A stretch of 64,000 bases of DNA, taken from Pyxidicoccus caerfyrddinensis (GTDB lineage: Bacteria; Myxococcota; Myxococcia; Myxococcales; Myxococcaceae). Positions 41,874-50,712 of this stretch are shown here, one piece after another. Where the stretch lies: NCBI RefSeq assembly GCF_010894405.1, contig NZ_JAAIYA010000039.1, positions 21,355 through 85,354 of the forward strand, in the 5' to 3' direction. Made by a program: the position numbers and the translations under genes. The notes beneath the pieces were generated by a model, which searched no databases, was not told the DNA's origin, and saw nothing but the letters and a program-made list of their open reading frames with translations. The first letter of the stretch is position 1; each line of letters opens with the position of its first letter.

Positions 41874-42207
41874 GGTGACCAGCCTTTCGGAGAGAGGACT
41901 GCGTTGAAACGATATCAGCCTGCCGCAAGTTGATGCCACAGAGTGGCAATTGCATACGTTGGGGCACATGGGCGGATGGAAGACGGGTTGAGGGGAGGCG
42001 TCAGGCGCTGCTCGTGGCCGGTCAGCGGTACACTTCGATTTCCCACCCGCTGGAACTGGCGGGCGCGTCACACGCGGTGGTGGACGAGGGAGCTGTTCGC
42101 GAGTCTTTCGAATCTGTGGCGCCACGAAGGTTGGGGTGCGGTGGGACCCTGGCTGGGGCAGGCAGGGGGGATGGCGTCCGGCTCGGGTGGGCCGGCATCA
42201 TGCGGGC
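41874..42207. other. Gap of 334 bases between divergent genes
   Basis: This must contain the promoters of the small secreted peptide and of the next plus-strand gene. One plus-strand stretch (about 42000-42120) reads like eroded coding sequence (ALLVAGQRYTSISHPLELAG) but has no start or family match. Confidence 0.5.
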
Positions 42208-42846
42208 ATGGGCTCTTCCGCTGATTCGAAGTCGTGGCTCCGTGCGCGGAGCGCGGCGTCTCTCCTGTTGGCGCTGGCCGTGAGCGGAGTGGGACTGGTC
42301 TCCTCGGAGGGCCTGGCGGCGGGGCGCGGGCGGCGGGCGTCACGCGCGGAGCCGTTCCAGCTCGCGACGGCGCCGCTCGAGGGGCGCTACCTTTCCCTCG
42401 GGCTCAACCTGGGTTTCGGCGGTGACGAGTCCGCGGACCAGCACGAAATCCTTCCCCAGGGGGACACGTACCCGGTGGTGGGCCTCGAGGCGAGCATGGT
42501 GAAGCTCCGCGGCCGGGACTTCATCTGGCTCGGGGGCTACGCGGACCTGGTGCAGTCGCTGCCCAACCGGGCCACGCGCATCAGCCTGGGCCCGGAGGTG
42601 GGGTGGGGGCCGCTGGGGCTGGACCTGGGGTTGTTGGGGGAGCTGCGCCGGGGCCAGCTCGGCGGCGGCTTCCAGGTACGCGGCCTGCTGACCATCGCCT
42701 ATGTGACCGCCTACGCGAGCTTCCACGCCGTGTACGAGCGGGGCGAGCGGCGGCTCCGGGAGAATGCGCAGGTGGGGCTGCTGCTGAAGCTTCCCTTCAT
42801 CATGGAACTCACCGGGAACGACGGGACTCCATCCCGGAGGCGGTGA
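42208..42846 (+). CDS. Exported beta-rich protein of unknown function, 212 residues
   Basis: An N-terminal signal (SAASLLLALAVSGVGLVSSE with Ala-x-Ala near residue 36) and a beta-strand-rich body with alternating polar and aromatic residues (YLSLGLNLGFGGD, FIWLGGYADLVQSL, RISLGPEVGWGPLGLDLGLL, ENAQVGLLLKLPF), as expected of a small outer-membrane barrel. No family recognised. No clear ribosome-binding site before ATG 42208. Confidence 0.58.
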   Translation: MGSSADSKSWLRARSAASLLLALAVSGVGLVSSEGLAAGRGRRASRAEPFQLATAPLEGRYLSLGLNLGFGGDESADQHEILPQGDTYPVVGLEASMVKLRGRDFIWLGGYADLVQSLPNRATRISLGPEVGWGPLGLDLGLLGELRRGQLGGGFQVRGLLTIAYVTAYASFHAVYERGERRLRENAQVGLLLKLPFIMELTGNDGTPSRRR

Positions 42847-42937
42847 GCTCCGCTCCTGGTGAGGGGTTCGCCTATTGGATGGAGGAGAACCTGGGCCGCA
42901 TCCGCGCCGCGCGTGCTCGATGTAACGGGTGAGCGTC

Positions 42938-43207
42938 TCAGGGCAGCAGCGCGCGGAGCCCTTCACGTAGCGCAGCGTCCCGCTCCTCCGCGGGGAGCGC
43001 GCGGCCGTCCTCGTAGAGCTCCGCGAGCGGCACGCTCAGCCGCCCGGCGGGCTGCTCCACGCTGAGCGCGAAGCGCGCCTCGTCCGCCATGATGGCGAGA
43101 CCGGGCCGCTCGGCAGCGGCGACGGCGCACGCCTTCGCGAGGAAGGCGCGGCGCGCGGCCGCGGCCCCACCTCCGCCCAGGATGCGCTGGCAGCTGGAGT
43201 CGCTCAT
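42938..43207 (-). CDS. Small hypothetical protein, 89 residues
   Basis: From ATG 43207 the product is MSDSSCQRILGGGGAAAARR followed by a helix and a beta segment (FALSVEQPAGRLSVPLAELY). An alternative ATG is four codons upstream. No family is recognised; codon usage looks coding. It is convergent with the 42208 gene. Confidence 0.42.
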   Translation of the reverse strand: MSDSSCQRILGGGGAAAARRAFLAKACAVAAAERPGLAIMADEARFALSVEQPAGRLSVPLAELYEDGRALPAEERDAALREGLRALLP

Positions 43208-43288
43208 GTCACTCAGCATGGGACGCGGGACAGGAGCGCACAAGCGGTTGGGTGGGCTGCCCGGGCAGGCGTGTCCCTCATGGCTCTG

Positions 43289-44290
43289 TCAGGGAGCTGG
43301 CGGAGCGACTGCGTGAGGCGCTGAAGTGCCTGTCATGCCCGAAACGGGCCTGCTCTCTTTCGCTGCCTTCCGCCGTGTGGTCAGCCGCTCGAGCGCGAAG
43401 AGCATCGCGACCATCGGCGCCAGCAGGAGCGCGAGTAGTTCCACGGACACCGCATCCGAAGCGACGGAGAGGCTGGTGAGCACCAGTACGCCCGAGCCGG
43501 CGGCGCCGACCGCTCCTGGCCACGGGTGGCGTACGAACCACTGCACGCTTCCCAGCACGACGAATGGAAGCCCCAGCGCCACCCCGTAGTGAACGGAACC
43601 CCACCCCGAGCCCGGACCTGGGCCGAGGATCGGCGCGACGACCATGAGTGCCGTGAGGAGCACGGCCTCCGCGAAAACCGTCGCCGCGAGGCGGCGAGCC
43701 GCCGTCTTCACCCGGGGCTCGTGCACCGCGGGTAGCCGTTCACACGCAGCGCAGAACTCGGTGCCGCCGAAGCCCTTCGTCGGAGCGCACGAGTGACACG
43801 TTGGAACACCGCAGCGCGGGCAGGTGCCCGCCGAGGGGAGCCTCGGGTGCACCTGACAGCGTGGCGAGCCGTCGGTCACCTCGAAGGAAACCGGCTCCGA
43901 GGGAGCCGGCTCCGGCTGCGCTGGCACGACGCGCGTTTCAGCCAGCCCTTCCTGCATGACGCTGGCCGTGACTTGCAGGAGGCCGTCGAGCATCAGCTTG
44001 CCCGTGCGACCGGAAACGCGCTGGGTGAGGAGGACGGTGGCGACGCCCACCCCGGCCTTCGCCATCCCCGCCAGGAGGCCAGCGTCGTGGTCGATGGGCG
44101 CCTGGGCCGCCGATGACTTCAGCTGCAGCGCGCGGAGCAGCGTCGTCACGTCATCGGACGGCAGGCCTGCCTGCAACAGCCGCTCGCGCACGGCGGAGAG
44201 CGGCAAGCCCTGAGCAGCAAGATGCTGCGCGAGCGCCCACGGCGTCTCCTCTGGCAATGCCGCGGGTGTCCCCAATGCGTCGTCTTCCAT
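43289..44290 (-). CDS. Membrane protein with B-box-type zinc finger
   Basis: A 333-residue protein. The N-terminal half is helical and cytoplasmic. A Cys/His cluster (PRCQVHPRLPSAGTCPRCGV, PTCHSCAP, then EFCAACERL) fits the B-box-type zinc finger seen in bacterial membrane proteins of this kind. The C-terminal half has about four membrane segments (FAEAVLLTALMVVAPIL, YGVALGLPFVVLGSVQWF, AAGSGVLVLTSLSV, ELLALLLAPMVAMLFAL). The family's role is unknown. GGGGGG precedes ATG 44290; an earlier ATG at 44317 is in frame. It is divergent from Kelch gene 2. Confidence 0.7.
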   Translation of the reverse strand: MEDDALGTPAALPEETPWALAQHLAAQGLPLSAVRERLLQAGLPSDDVTTLLRALQLKSSAAQAPIDHDAGLLAGMAKAGVGVATVLLTQRVSGRTGKLMLDGLLQVTASVMQEGLAETRVVPAQPEPAPSEPVSFEVTDGSPRCQVHPRLPSAGTCPRCGVPTCHSCAPTKGFGGTEFCAACERLPAVHEPRVKTAARRLAATVFAEAVLLTALMVVAPILGPGPGSGWGSVHYGVALGLPFVVLGSVQWFVRHPWPGAVGAAGSGVLVLTSLSVASDAVSVELLALLLAPMVAMLFALERLTTRRKAAKESRPVSGMTGTSAPHAVAPPAP

Positions 44291-44472
44291 AAGCCCCCCG
44301 AACCTGCGCTCGAGCATCCTGCTCTGAGAATGCCGCAACTCGCTAGAGCCAGCGAGCCGCTGCGTGATGCAGAAAATCTTGGGGCTCCTTCCCTGTAACT
44401 CCCGATGGGCTTCTGCCCACCAGAACCCACAGCGGACTCCCTGAAGAAGAGCTGCTCCAGAGCTTTTCCCGC

Positions 44473-44507
44473 GCATCAATTTCCTGCTCGCCGGCTCATT
44501 CCATTCA
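44473..44507 (+). promoter_or_regulatory. Shared upstream element, copy B (Kelch gene 2)
   Basis: GCATCAATTTCCTGCTC then GGCTCATTCCATTCACC, again with 20 bases between GCATCA and GGCTC, preceded by a GCTTTTCC stretch as in the other copies. It lies 71-105 bases before the Kelch 2 start. Confidence 0.6.
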
Positions 44508-44577
44508 CCAGGCGCTGCTGCGCCCTGTACTGAGGACCTGGACCTGGGCTGCCGTCCACCAGCCCACGCGGAAAACC

Positions 44578-46875
44578 ATGCTCATCCGTCGACGTCTCCC
44601 CTTGGCCGCCGCGGGGCTGCTGCTCTCCCTGGCAGCCTGCACCTCTCAGCCCACCGGCTCAGCGCAATTCCTCGCCTCTGCCCAGCGGGCCCTGTCCGTC
44701 AGTGATGTGTCCCGCGTGAAGCTGACCATCTCCTCCTCCGACATGACGCCCCTCGCCGTCGAACTGGCCAGGTCCAACGGTTCCTGGGGTGGACTCATCG
44801 GCAACATCCCCGCTGGAGCCAACCGCACCTTCCTCGCCGAGGCCTTCGACTCCTCCGGCACCAGGCGCTTCCAGGGCGAGGCTTCCGGCATCACCATCAC
44901 CGCCAACCAGACCACCGCCGCCGCCATCACCCTCCAAGAGCTTGCTCCACCTCCTCCTTACGCCAATGAAGCGCCTGTCATTGATTCCGTCGTCGCCTCC
45001 ACCACCTCTGTCCCGGCGGGCTCCTCCCTCTCCCTGACGGCCACCGTTCATGATCCCAACACCGCGGACACCCTGACCCTGTCCTGGACGGCCTCCGGCG
45101 GAACCTTCTCTGCTCCCACCGCTGCGACGACCTCCTGGACGGCGCCGTCCTCCACAGGCATCCAGACCCTCACCTTCACCGTGACGGATTCCCAGGGCGC
45201 TGCCGCCTCCGTCTCCCTGGCCGTCAACGTCGTCTCCGGCGTCGCCACCGGCAACGCCGCCGTCAACATCTCCTTCAACCTCGGGCCTGTCGTCTCCCGG
45301 GTTTCGGCCTCTCTCAACCGCCTGGACGCCGGACAGTCCACCGCCGTCTCGGCCAACGCCTCGGATGCCGATGGCGATGCCCTCTCCTACCAGTGGGCTT
45401 CCTCCTGCCCCGGCACCTGGACCCAGGCCACCTCCAGCGCTGCCTCCTTCGTCCCCTCCGCCATTCCCGCCGGGGTGTGCAACAACTGCCAACTCTCCGT
45501 CACCGTTCAGGACGGTCGCGGCGGGCAGACCACGGGGACGCTCAACCTCTGCATCACCTCCTCCTCGACCGAGCGCTTCGCTCCCCGCTTCACCAATTTC
45601 TACCAGTCCGCCACCTCCACCTCCCCGGGCCAGACGGTGGCCTTCGACGTCACCGCCCTGGACCCCCAGTCCAGCGCCCTGACGTTTGCCTGGACTGCCA
45701 CCACCGGCTCGATGGCCACGGCGCAGAACACTGTCAGCACCAGCCGCGTCGTGTGGACGGCGCCTTCCTGTGTCTCGGCAAGCACGACGCCCAGCATCAC
45801 CGCCACCGTCACCAACGCGTTCAACCTGACGGTCAGCCAGAGCTTCGCTGTCACGGGGCTGCCCGTCTGTGTCCCGACCTGGACCTCGACGCCCCCCCTG
45901 GCCGCGGCTCGCTATAGCCACACGGCGACGCTGCTGAAAGACGGCAGGGTTCTCGTCTCGGGAGGACAAAACCTTGCCGGCTCGGCCCTCGCGTTGGCGG
46001 AGGTGTACGACCCGACCTCGGGCACCTGGAGCGCGATCTCCCCCATGGTCGTCAATCGCACCCTCTTCACGGCAACGCTGCTGGACAACGGCAAGGTCCT
46101 CGTCTCGGGAGGATGGAGATCCAGTACCTACCTCACGACGGCGGAGGTGTATGACCCGACCTCGGGCACCTGGAGCGCGACCGCTCCCATGGCCTCTGCT
46201 CGCCGCCAGCACACGGCGACGCGGCTGAACAACGGCAAGGTCCTCGTCTCGGGGGGCGTCAACGACAGCGGTGGCCTCGCGGCGGTGGAGGTATACGACC
46301 CGGCCTCGGGCACCTGGAGCGTGGCCGCCTCCATGGCCTCCGCTCGTTACCAGCATACGGCGACACTGCTGCCCAACGGCAAGGTCCTCGTCTCGGGGGG
46401 ATTGAGCGCGAGTGGCAGCCACCTGGCGACCGCGGAGGTGTACGACCCTGCCTCCAACACCTGGAGCGCGACGGCCCCCATGGCCTCTTCACGCGAGGAC
46501 CACGCAGCGGCGTTGCTGCCCGACGGCAAGGTCCTTGTCTCGGGGGGCTTCAACGGCAGCCCCCTCGCGGCGGCGGAGGTGTACAACCCAGCCTCCAACA
46601 CCTGGAGCGCGGCCGCCCCCATGGCCTCTGCTCGGTACCGCCACACGGCGACGCTGCTGCCCAACGGCAAGCTCCTCGTCGCGGGGGGATTGAACACAGG
46701 CGTGGTCGCGTTGGCGGAGGTGTACGACCCGACCTCGGGCACCTATAGCGCGACCGCTCCCATGGCCTCTGCTCGCCAGCTCCACACGGCGACGCTGCTG
46801 AACAACGGTAAGGTCCTCACTTCAGCGGGGATTACCAACGTCCCCCTCGCGGCGGCGGAGTTGTACACACCCTGA
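44578..46875 (+). CDS. Kelch-repeat surface lipoprotein, paralog 2
   Basis: A 765-residue paralog of the protein at 37423, alignable from the first residue (MLIRRRLPLAAAGLLLSLAA then CTSQPTGSAQF). It has the same N-terminal beta region, the same three Ig/PKD-like units and a propeller of seven blades with unit AEVYDPTSGTWSATAPMASA, NNGKVLVSGG. The N-terminal two-thirds is far more alike between the paralogs than the propeller, so the blades diverge or homogenise separately. A transposase fragment begins 6 bases after its stop. Confidence 0.9.
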   Translation: MLIRRRLPLAAAGLLLSLAACTSQPTGSAQFLASAQRALSVSDVSRVKLTISSSDMTPLAVELARSNGSWGGLIGNIPAGANRTFLAEAFDSSGTRRFQGEASGITITANQTTAAAITLQELAPPPPYANEAPVIDSVVASTTSVPAGSSLSLTATVHDPNTADTLTLSWTASGGTFSAPTAATTSWTAPSSTGIQTLTFTVTDSQGAAASVSLAVNVVSGVATGNAAVNISFNLGPVVSRVSASLNRLDAGQSTAVSANASDADGDALSYQWASSCPGTWTQATSSAASFVPSAIPAGVCNNCQLSVTVQDGRGGQTTGTLNLCITSSSTERFAPRFTNFYQSATSTSPGQTVAFDVTALDPQSSALTFAWTATTGSMATAQNTVSTSRVVWTAPSCVSASTTPSITATVTNAFNLTVSQSFAVTGLPVCVPTWTSTPPLAAARYSHTATLLKDGRVLVSGGQNLAGSALALAEVYDPTSGTWSAISPMVVNRTLFTATLLDNGKVLVSGGWRSSTYLTTAEVYDPTSGTWSATAPMASARRQHTATRLNNGKVLVSGGVNDSGGLAAVEVYDPASGTWSVAASMASARYQHTATLLPNGKVLVSGGLSASGSHLATAEVYDPASNTWSATAPMASSREDHAAALLPDGKVLVSGGFNGSPLAAAEVYNPASNTWSAAAPMASARYRHTATLLPNGKLLVAGGLNTGVVALAEVYDPTSGTYSATAPMASARQLHTATLLNNGKVLTSAGITNVPLAAAELYTP

Positions 46876-46880
46876 GCGTG

Positions 46881-46955
46881 GAGCGGGTGCTGCCGCACGT
46901 GCCCTACCGGCAGTGGACGCTGTCCTTCCCCTACCGGGTGCGGTGGGGGCTGCGC
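46881..46955 (+). pseudogene. IS91-type transposase fragment, copy 1
   Basis: The frame starting at 46881 reads ERVLPHVPYRQWTLSFPYRV then RWGLR, the start of the catalytic domain of IS91-family (Y2) transposases. Only about 25 codons are left and nothing else of the element is visible. It begins right after the Kelch stop. The rest of the gap 46876-47214 shows no gene I can support. Confidence 0.75.
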
Positions 46956-47214
46956 CCTTGTCATCCAGGAGCTTGCTGATGCTCCGCCAATCCTGAAAAG
47001 GAGAAGACGCCCGTCACGAAGGGGGCACGGGCGGTGTGCGTCCTGGCTCGACACGCCCGCGTGGCGCCAGGACGCAGCCACCACGGCCGCGTCGCGCGGA
47101 CCAGGGGAAACGACGCGGCGCACAGGCTGGCTCGCCCCTTGCTCTGCGCGGGAGCCATCCTGCTCCCCGCCGGTGTCGGCCGGGAGCGGGGCCCTCGCAC
47201 CTGGAGCCCACACC

Positions 47215-49269
47215 ATGAGACCCATGTACCAGTACGGCGCAGCGGACGTGCGCTACGGCCAGCGCATCCAGCTGGGCACGTCGTCCCCCATCGACCTGAG
47301 CGGCAGCGCGTCCTACTCCATCGGGTTCTGGCTGCGTCCCCGGGCGCCCGCCTACGACGGCTACCTGGTGATGTCTGGCATGTCCTATTACATCGGGCTG
47401 CACGGGATGCAGCTCACGCTCAGCATCCCGGGCATGAACACCCCGCAGCGCTCGGAGCTCGAGCTGCTGCCCGACCAGTGGCAGTACGTCCTGCTCGTCT
47501 TCGAGTCGACCGGTGCCAACGCCGGCAGCTATGCGCTGTCCGTGAACGGCACGCCGCTCCTCGAAGGCTCCATCTCCCGGGTCACCGCCTCCAGCGGCCT
47601 GTTCACCCTGGGCACCACCACGGACGCACAGTTCTGCAACGTCGCGTTCTGGTCCACGGCGCTGCCGGAGGGCGAGCGCCAGCCGGTGTGGGACGTGCCC
47701 CAGCCTGGCCCCACCCTCGCCGCCTGCTACAGCTTCAGCGACGGCTCGACCGGCGACGTCTCCGGCCACAACCGGGGGGCGGCCACCTTCCTGGGAGGCG
47801 CGCAGGTGGTGATGCTCGCCCCGGCGCTGCGGCTGGTCAACGCGGCGGTCCAGCCCTCGCCCCGCGACGCGCTCGCGGTGGTGGCGAATGGCGCGCCCTT
47901 CAGCGTGCAGGCGTGGTTCAACGCCGATGCGCCCTCCGACTTCCAGGCCACGTCCCGGACGGTGTTCGCGTGCAAGGACCCCAACAACGGCTACGGCTTC
48001 ACGATGGGGCTGGAGTGGAACGGCACCGGCTTCAACCTACAGCTCTCGCTGAGCTCGGCGGCCTCCGGGGGGGGTTGGGGGCACAACCTGCAACTGGCCC
48101 CCGGTGACTGGCACCACCTGGCAGCCACCTACGACGGGACGACGCTGAGCATCTACCTCGACGGCGTCATCGACATGAACATCTCGTGCACGTTCCCGTC
48201 GCTGGCGGCCCCGGTCTATCTGTTCGGCGCCTCGCCCGATGCCAGTGTCGCGGGAGGGGCCGCCTATGACTTCCAGGGCCACCTCCAGGCGGCCGGGCTC
48301 TGGTCCAGGGCGCTCTCCGCCAACGAGGTCCAGCAGTACATGGCGTCGGACCCCAGCGACGCCGAGGGCTGCGTCGCGTACTACGCCTGGAACGGCGCCA
48401 TCCTCGCCAACCAGGTGACCGGGAACCCGCCGGTGCTCCTCAACACGGCGATGCCCTCCATCGTCGTCACGGCCCCCGCCGCGTCGACGCCGCCGCCCGG
48501 GGTCTCCAATACGCTGGTCACGGCGGTGCAGCCCTCCAACCGGAACCAGCCCTCCGCCCGCTGGTCCTCGGAGGAGGTGCCCTACCCCGCGCAGAGCCCG
48601 ATCTCGCGCGACCAGGTCGACTCCATCCTCGCCGCCTACGAGCCGGTGCTCGCGGCCGTCCCGGGGGCGATGAAGGACCGCCTGCGCTCCCTGTTCCGCA
48701 ACAACCTCTACCTGGGGCTGGCCCGGGCCAACGGCCCCTCGGGCATGCCCGTGGGCACCATCGCCGGGAAGGTCGTCGGGAGTGAGTACGTCTTCTACCA
48801 CCACACCGCCCAGGGGGCCGTGGAGTGCGGGCGGATGGAGCTGGCCGTCAACACCGAGTGCATCGGCTGGGTCATCTCGGTGGCCGCGACCTCCATCTGT
48901 CTGCTGCTGTCGGTGGTGGGGCTGGGCTTCTCGGCGTCGAAGGCCGTCTCCGCCCTGCGGCCCCTCATCTCGGAGAGCACGGCGCTGCTCAAGTCCGTCG
49001 GGGACGCGGCCAAGGGCACCACGGACGCCTCCACGGTCATCCGGGTCATCAAGGCGCTCTACATCGGGGGGACGCTCGGCAAGGTGTTCGGGGCGATGCT
49101 GACGGGCAGCTGGTACACCATCGCCCTCAACTGCGCGATGCTCATCCTGATGGTCGCCGGCCTCTTCACCACCGGAGGCGCCTACCTGGCCGTCGTGCTG
49201 GCGCAGCTCGCGCTCAACCTGGTGACGCTGATCGTGCTCATCGCCCAGAAGCCGTCGAACTGCTGCTGA
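47215..49269 (+). CDS. Two-LamG-domain protein with hydrophobic C-terminal domain
   Basis: A 684-residue protein. Residues about 8-200 and 210-430 are LamG/concanavalin-like jelly rolls (SYSIGFWLRPRAPAYDGYLV, QWQYVLLVFESTG; FSVQAWFNADAPSDF, WHHLAATYDGTTLSIYLDG). About 450-550 is a linker with a helical SRDQVDSILAAYEPVLAAV. Residues about 550-684 are strongly hydrophobic helices broken by a polar SASKAVSALRPLISESTALL region, ending in Cys-Cys. No N-terminal signal peptide is present. GGAG precedes ATG 47215. The layout (glycan-binding head, membrane-active tail, no signal) resembles insecticidal or pore-forming toxins; this is inference. Confidence 0.78.
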   Translation: MRPMYQYGAADVRYGQRIQLGTSSPIDLSGSASYSIGFWLRPRAPAYDGYLVMSGMSYYIGLHGMQLTLSIPGMNTPQRSELELLPDQWQYVLLVFESTGANAGSYALSVNGTPLLEGSISRVTASSGLFTLGTTTDAQFCNVAFWSTALPEGERQPVWDVPQPGPTLAACYSFSDGSTGDVSGHNRGAATFLGGAQVVMLAPALRLVNAAVQPSPRDALAVVANGAPFSVQAWFNADAPSDFQATSRTVFACKDPNNGYGFTMGLEWNGTGFNLQLSLSSAASGGGWGHNLQLAPGDWHHLAATYDGTTLSIYLDGVIDMNISCTFPSLAAPVYLFGASPDASVAGGAAYDFQGHLQAAGLWSRALSANEVQQYMASDPSDAEGCVAYYAWNGAILANQVTGNPPVLLNTAMPSIVVTAPAASTPPPGVSNTLVTAVQPSNRNQPSARWSSEEVPYPAQSPISRDQVDSILAAYEPVLAAVPGAMKDRLRSLFRNNLYLGLARANGPSGMPVGTIAGKVVGSEYVFYHHTAQGAVECGRMELAVNTECIGWVISVAATSICLLLSVVGLGFSASKAVSALRPLISESTALLKSVGDAAKGTTDASTVIRVIKALYIGGTLGKVFGAMLTGSWYTIALNCAMLILMVAGLFTTGGAYLAVVLAQLALNLVTLIVLIAQKPSNCC

Positions 49270-49273
49270 GCTT

Positions 49274-49307
49274 CGGCGTGCCCGCCCGGAAGAGGGCGGG
49301 CACGCCG
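49274..49307 (+). terminator. Strong terminator hairpin after the LamG gene
   Basis: A perfect 14-bp GC stem (49274-49287 with 49294-49307), 4 bases after the stop codon. Confidence 0.85.
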
Positions 49308-49390
49308 CGTCGTGCCACTTCAGAAGCAGAGGAGTGTGGTAACCCGGTGGGGTGGATTCGCCATCCATTGCCACCAGGAGCCCGCAGACC

Positions 49391-49942
49391 ATGCGTATCC
49401 ATCGAGTCGTGTTCACCCTGCTGCTACTCACCTCTCCCATCGCATTCGCGCGCGACCCCTTCGCTGACGTTACGACGGCCGAGCTCAACAATGCCTTGCT
49501 GAAATTGCACAATGAGTACCGCGCGAGGCATGGCGCTCCCAACCTGGTGGTGGATCCCTCCATCGTGGCCTACGCGAAGAGCCGCGCGAAGGTTGTCTCG
49601 ACATATGAAGGCCTCGGCGAGGGCCACCGAGGACTCGACCACAAATACGGTGAGAATCTTTATTGGGGTGGGAGTGAAACAAAAGCGGGGTCGTCCGGCT
49701 TCGCGACTGCCGCCGTCAAGGCCTGGTACGACGAGATCAGCCAATACAACTTCAAGAGCGGTGGTTTCTCTGGAGCCACTGGCCACTTCACGCAGCTGGT
49801 CTGGAAGGGCACCACCAGGATCGGCTGTGCTGTCGCCCAGGGAAAAGGCTCCAAGTGGTACGAAACGTATGTGGTCTGTAACTATCAGGCTCCAGGAAAC
49901 ATGATGGGGGAGTTCCAGAAGAACGTCATGCCCAAGCGCTGA
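49391..49942 (+). CDS. Secreted CAP/SCP-domain protein
   Basis: A 183-residue protein. Signal peptide MRIHRVVFTLLLLTSPIAFA, then a CAP domain: LNNALLKLHNEYRARHGAPN (the family opening), HKYGENLYWGG, VKAWYDEISQYNF, GHFTQLVWKGTTRIGCA and YVVCNYQAPGNMMG. The CAP cavity residues His (in the HFTQ segment) and Glu (YGENL) are present. Third codon positions contain clearly more A/T than in the neighbours, which may indicate recent acquisition. The closest relatives are the plant PR-1-like bacterial proteins; activity could be lipid binding or proteolysis. Confidence 0.93.
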   Translation: MRIHRVVFTLLLLTSPIAFARDPFADVTTAELNNALLKLHNEYRARHGAPNLVVDPSIVAYAKSRAKVVSTYEGLGEGHRGLDHKYGENLYWGGSETKAGSSGFATAAVKAWYDEISQYNFKSGGFSGATGHFTQLVWKGTTRIGCAVAQGKGSKWYETYVVCNYQAPGNMMGEFQKNVMPKR

Positions 49943-49962
49943 CCTCGGTACACCTGCTTGAG

Positions 49963-50571
49963 CTACTGCGCGCCCTCCTCCAGGAAGTGCGACGCCGCGA
50001 TGGACGCACCCCAGCAGCACTCGGGTTCCCCCACGTCACCGCTCGGAAGCGTGGTGTGGAGCGGAGCGCCCGCCTTCACGTCCTCGAAGTAGAAGAGGTT
50101 GTCCGGAAGGATGACGAGCGCGCGGTCTCCCTTGCGCGTGCGCAGGGTGAGTCTCTGGAGCTCGGGATCCGCCAGATTCACGGCGCCCTTCGTGAAGAAG
50201 GACTCACGCCGGGGCGGCGAGCGCTGATCCTCCGGGATGCAGCCACCCTCCTCCGTCGACACCTCGACCTCCCGGACGCGGCAGTCGCCCCCCTTCGTGG
50301 ACAGGTGGAACACGGCCTTCACGCTCGTGAAGTAGCAGTCCGGGGTGCCGCAGTCCGCGCCGTGCGAATCCGTCACCACCGACAGGCGTACGTGTCCTTC
50401 CGGCAGCGTGTCCACCATGCCCTTCCGGGCGTAGCGCTGGAACAGGGGCACCTGGGCACACGCGGAGGCGACGGCCGCCGTGGGCTTCGACTCCTGGGTC
50501 GGCTTCGGGTCCGCCGCCACCGCGCTGGCGCAGAGGAACAGGGAGGCTGCGAGGGTGCGGTTCAGGTGCAT
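49963..50571 (-). CDS. Exported protein of unknown function, 202 residues
   Basis: Signal peptide MHLNRTLAASLFLCASAVAA. The mature part has several Cys in pairs (ADCGTPDCYFTSVKAVFHLS, GDCRVREVEV, GGCIPEDQR, GEPECCWG) and ends with a helical tail. The Cys spacing suggests disulphides. No family recognised. It is convergent with the CAP gene. Confidence 0.62.
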   Translation of the reverse strand: MHLNRTLAASLFLCASAVAADPKPTQESKPTAAVASACAQVPLFQRYARKGMVDTLPEGHVRLSVVTDSHGADCGTPDCYFTSVKAVFHLSTKGGDCRVREVEVSTEEGGCIPEDQRSPPRRESFFTKGAVNLADPELQRLTLRTRKGDRALVILPDNLFYFEDVKAGAPLHTTLPSGDVGEPECCWGASIAASHFLEEGAQ

Positions 50572-50712
50572 GCCCCAGGCAACAGCAAGCCTCGCGCCAG
50601 CGTCAGTGCGGCTCTCCGCCCACGGTCCCCCGCGATGAGAAGCCCAGGGCTACCACCGACGCAGGATTCACGACTTCGCCCCAGGTGTCAGCCAAACCAC
50701 TAGAGTCACCGT

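Noticed and set aside
48037..49563. A 508-residue minus-strand frame opposite the LamG gene
   Set aside because: Shadow of the LamG coding sequence; no motif, and it crosses the strong terminator at 49274-49307.
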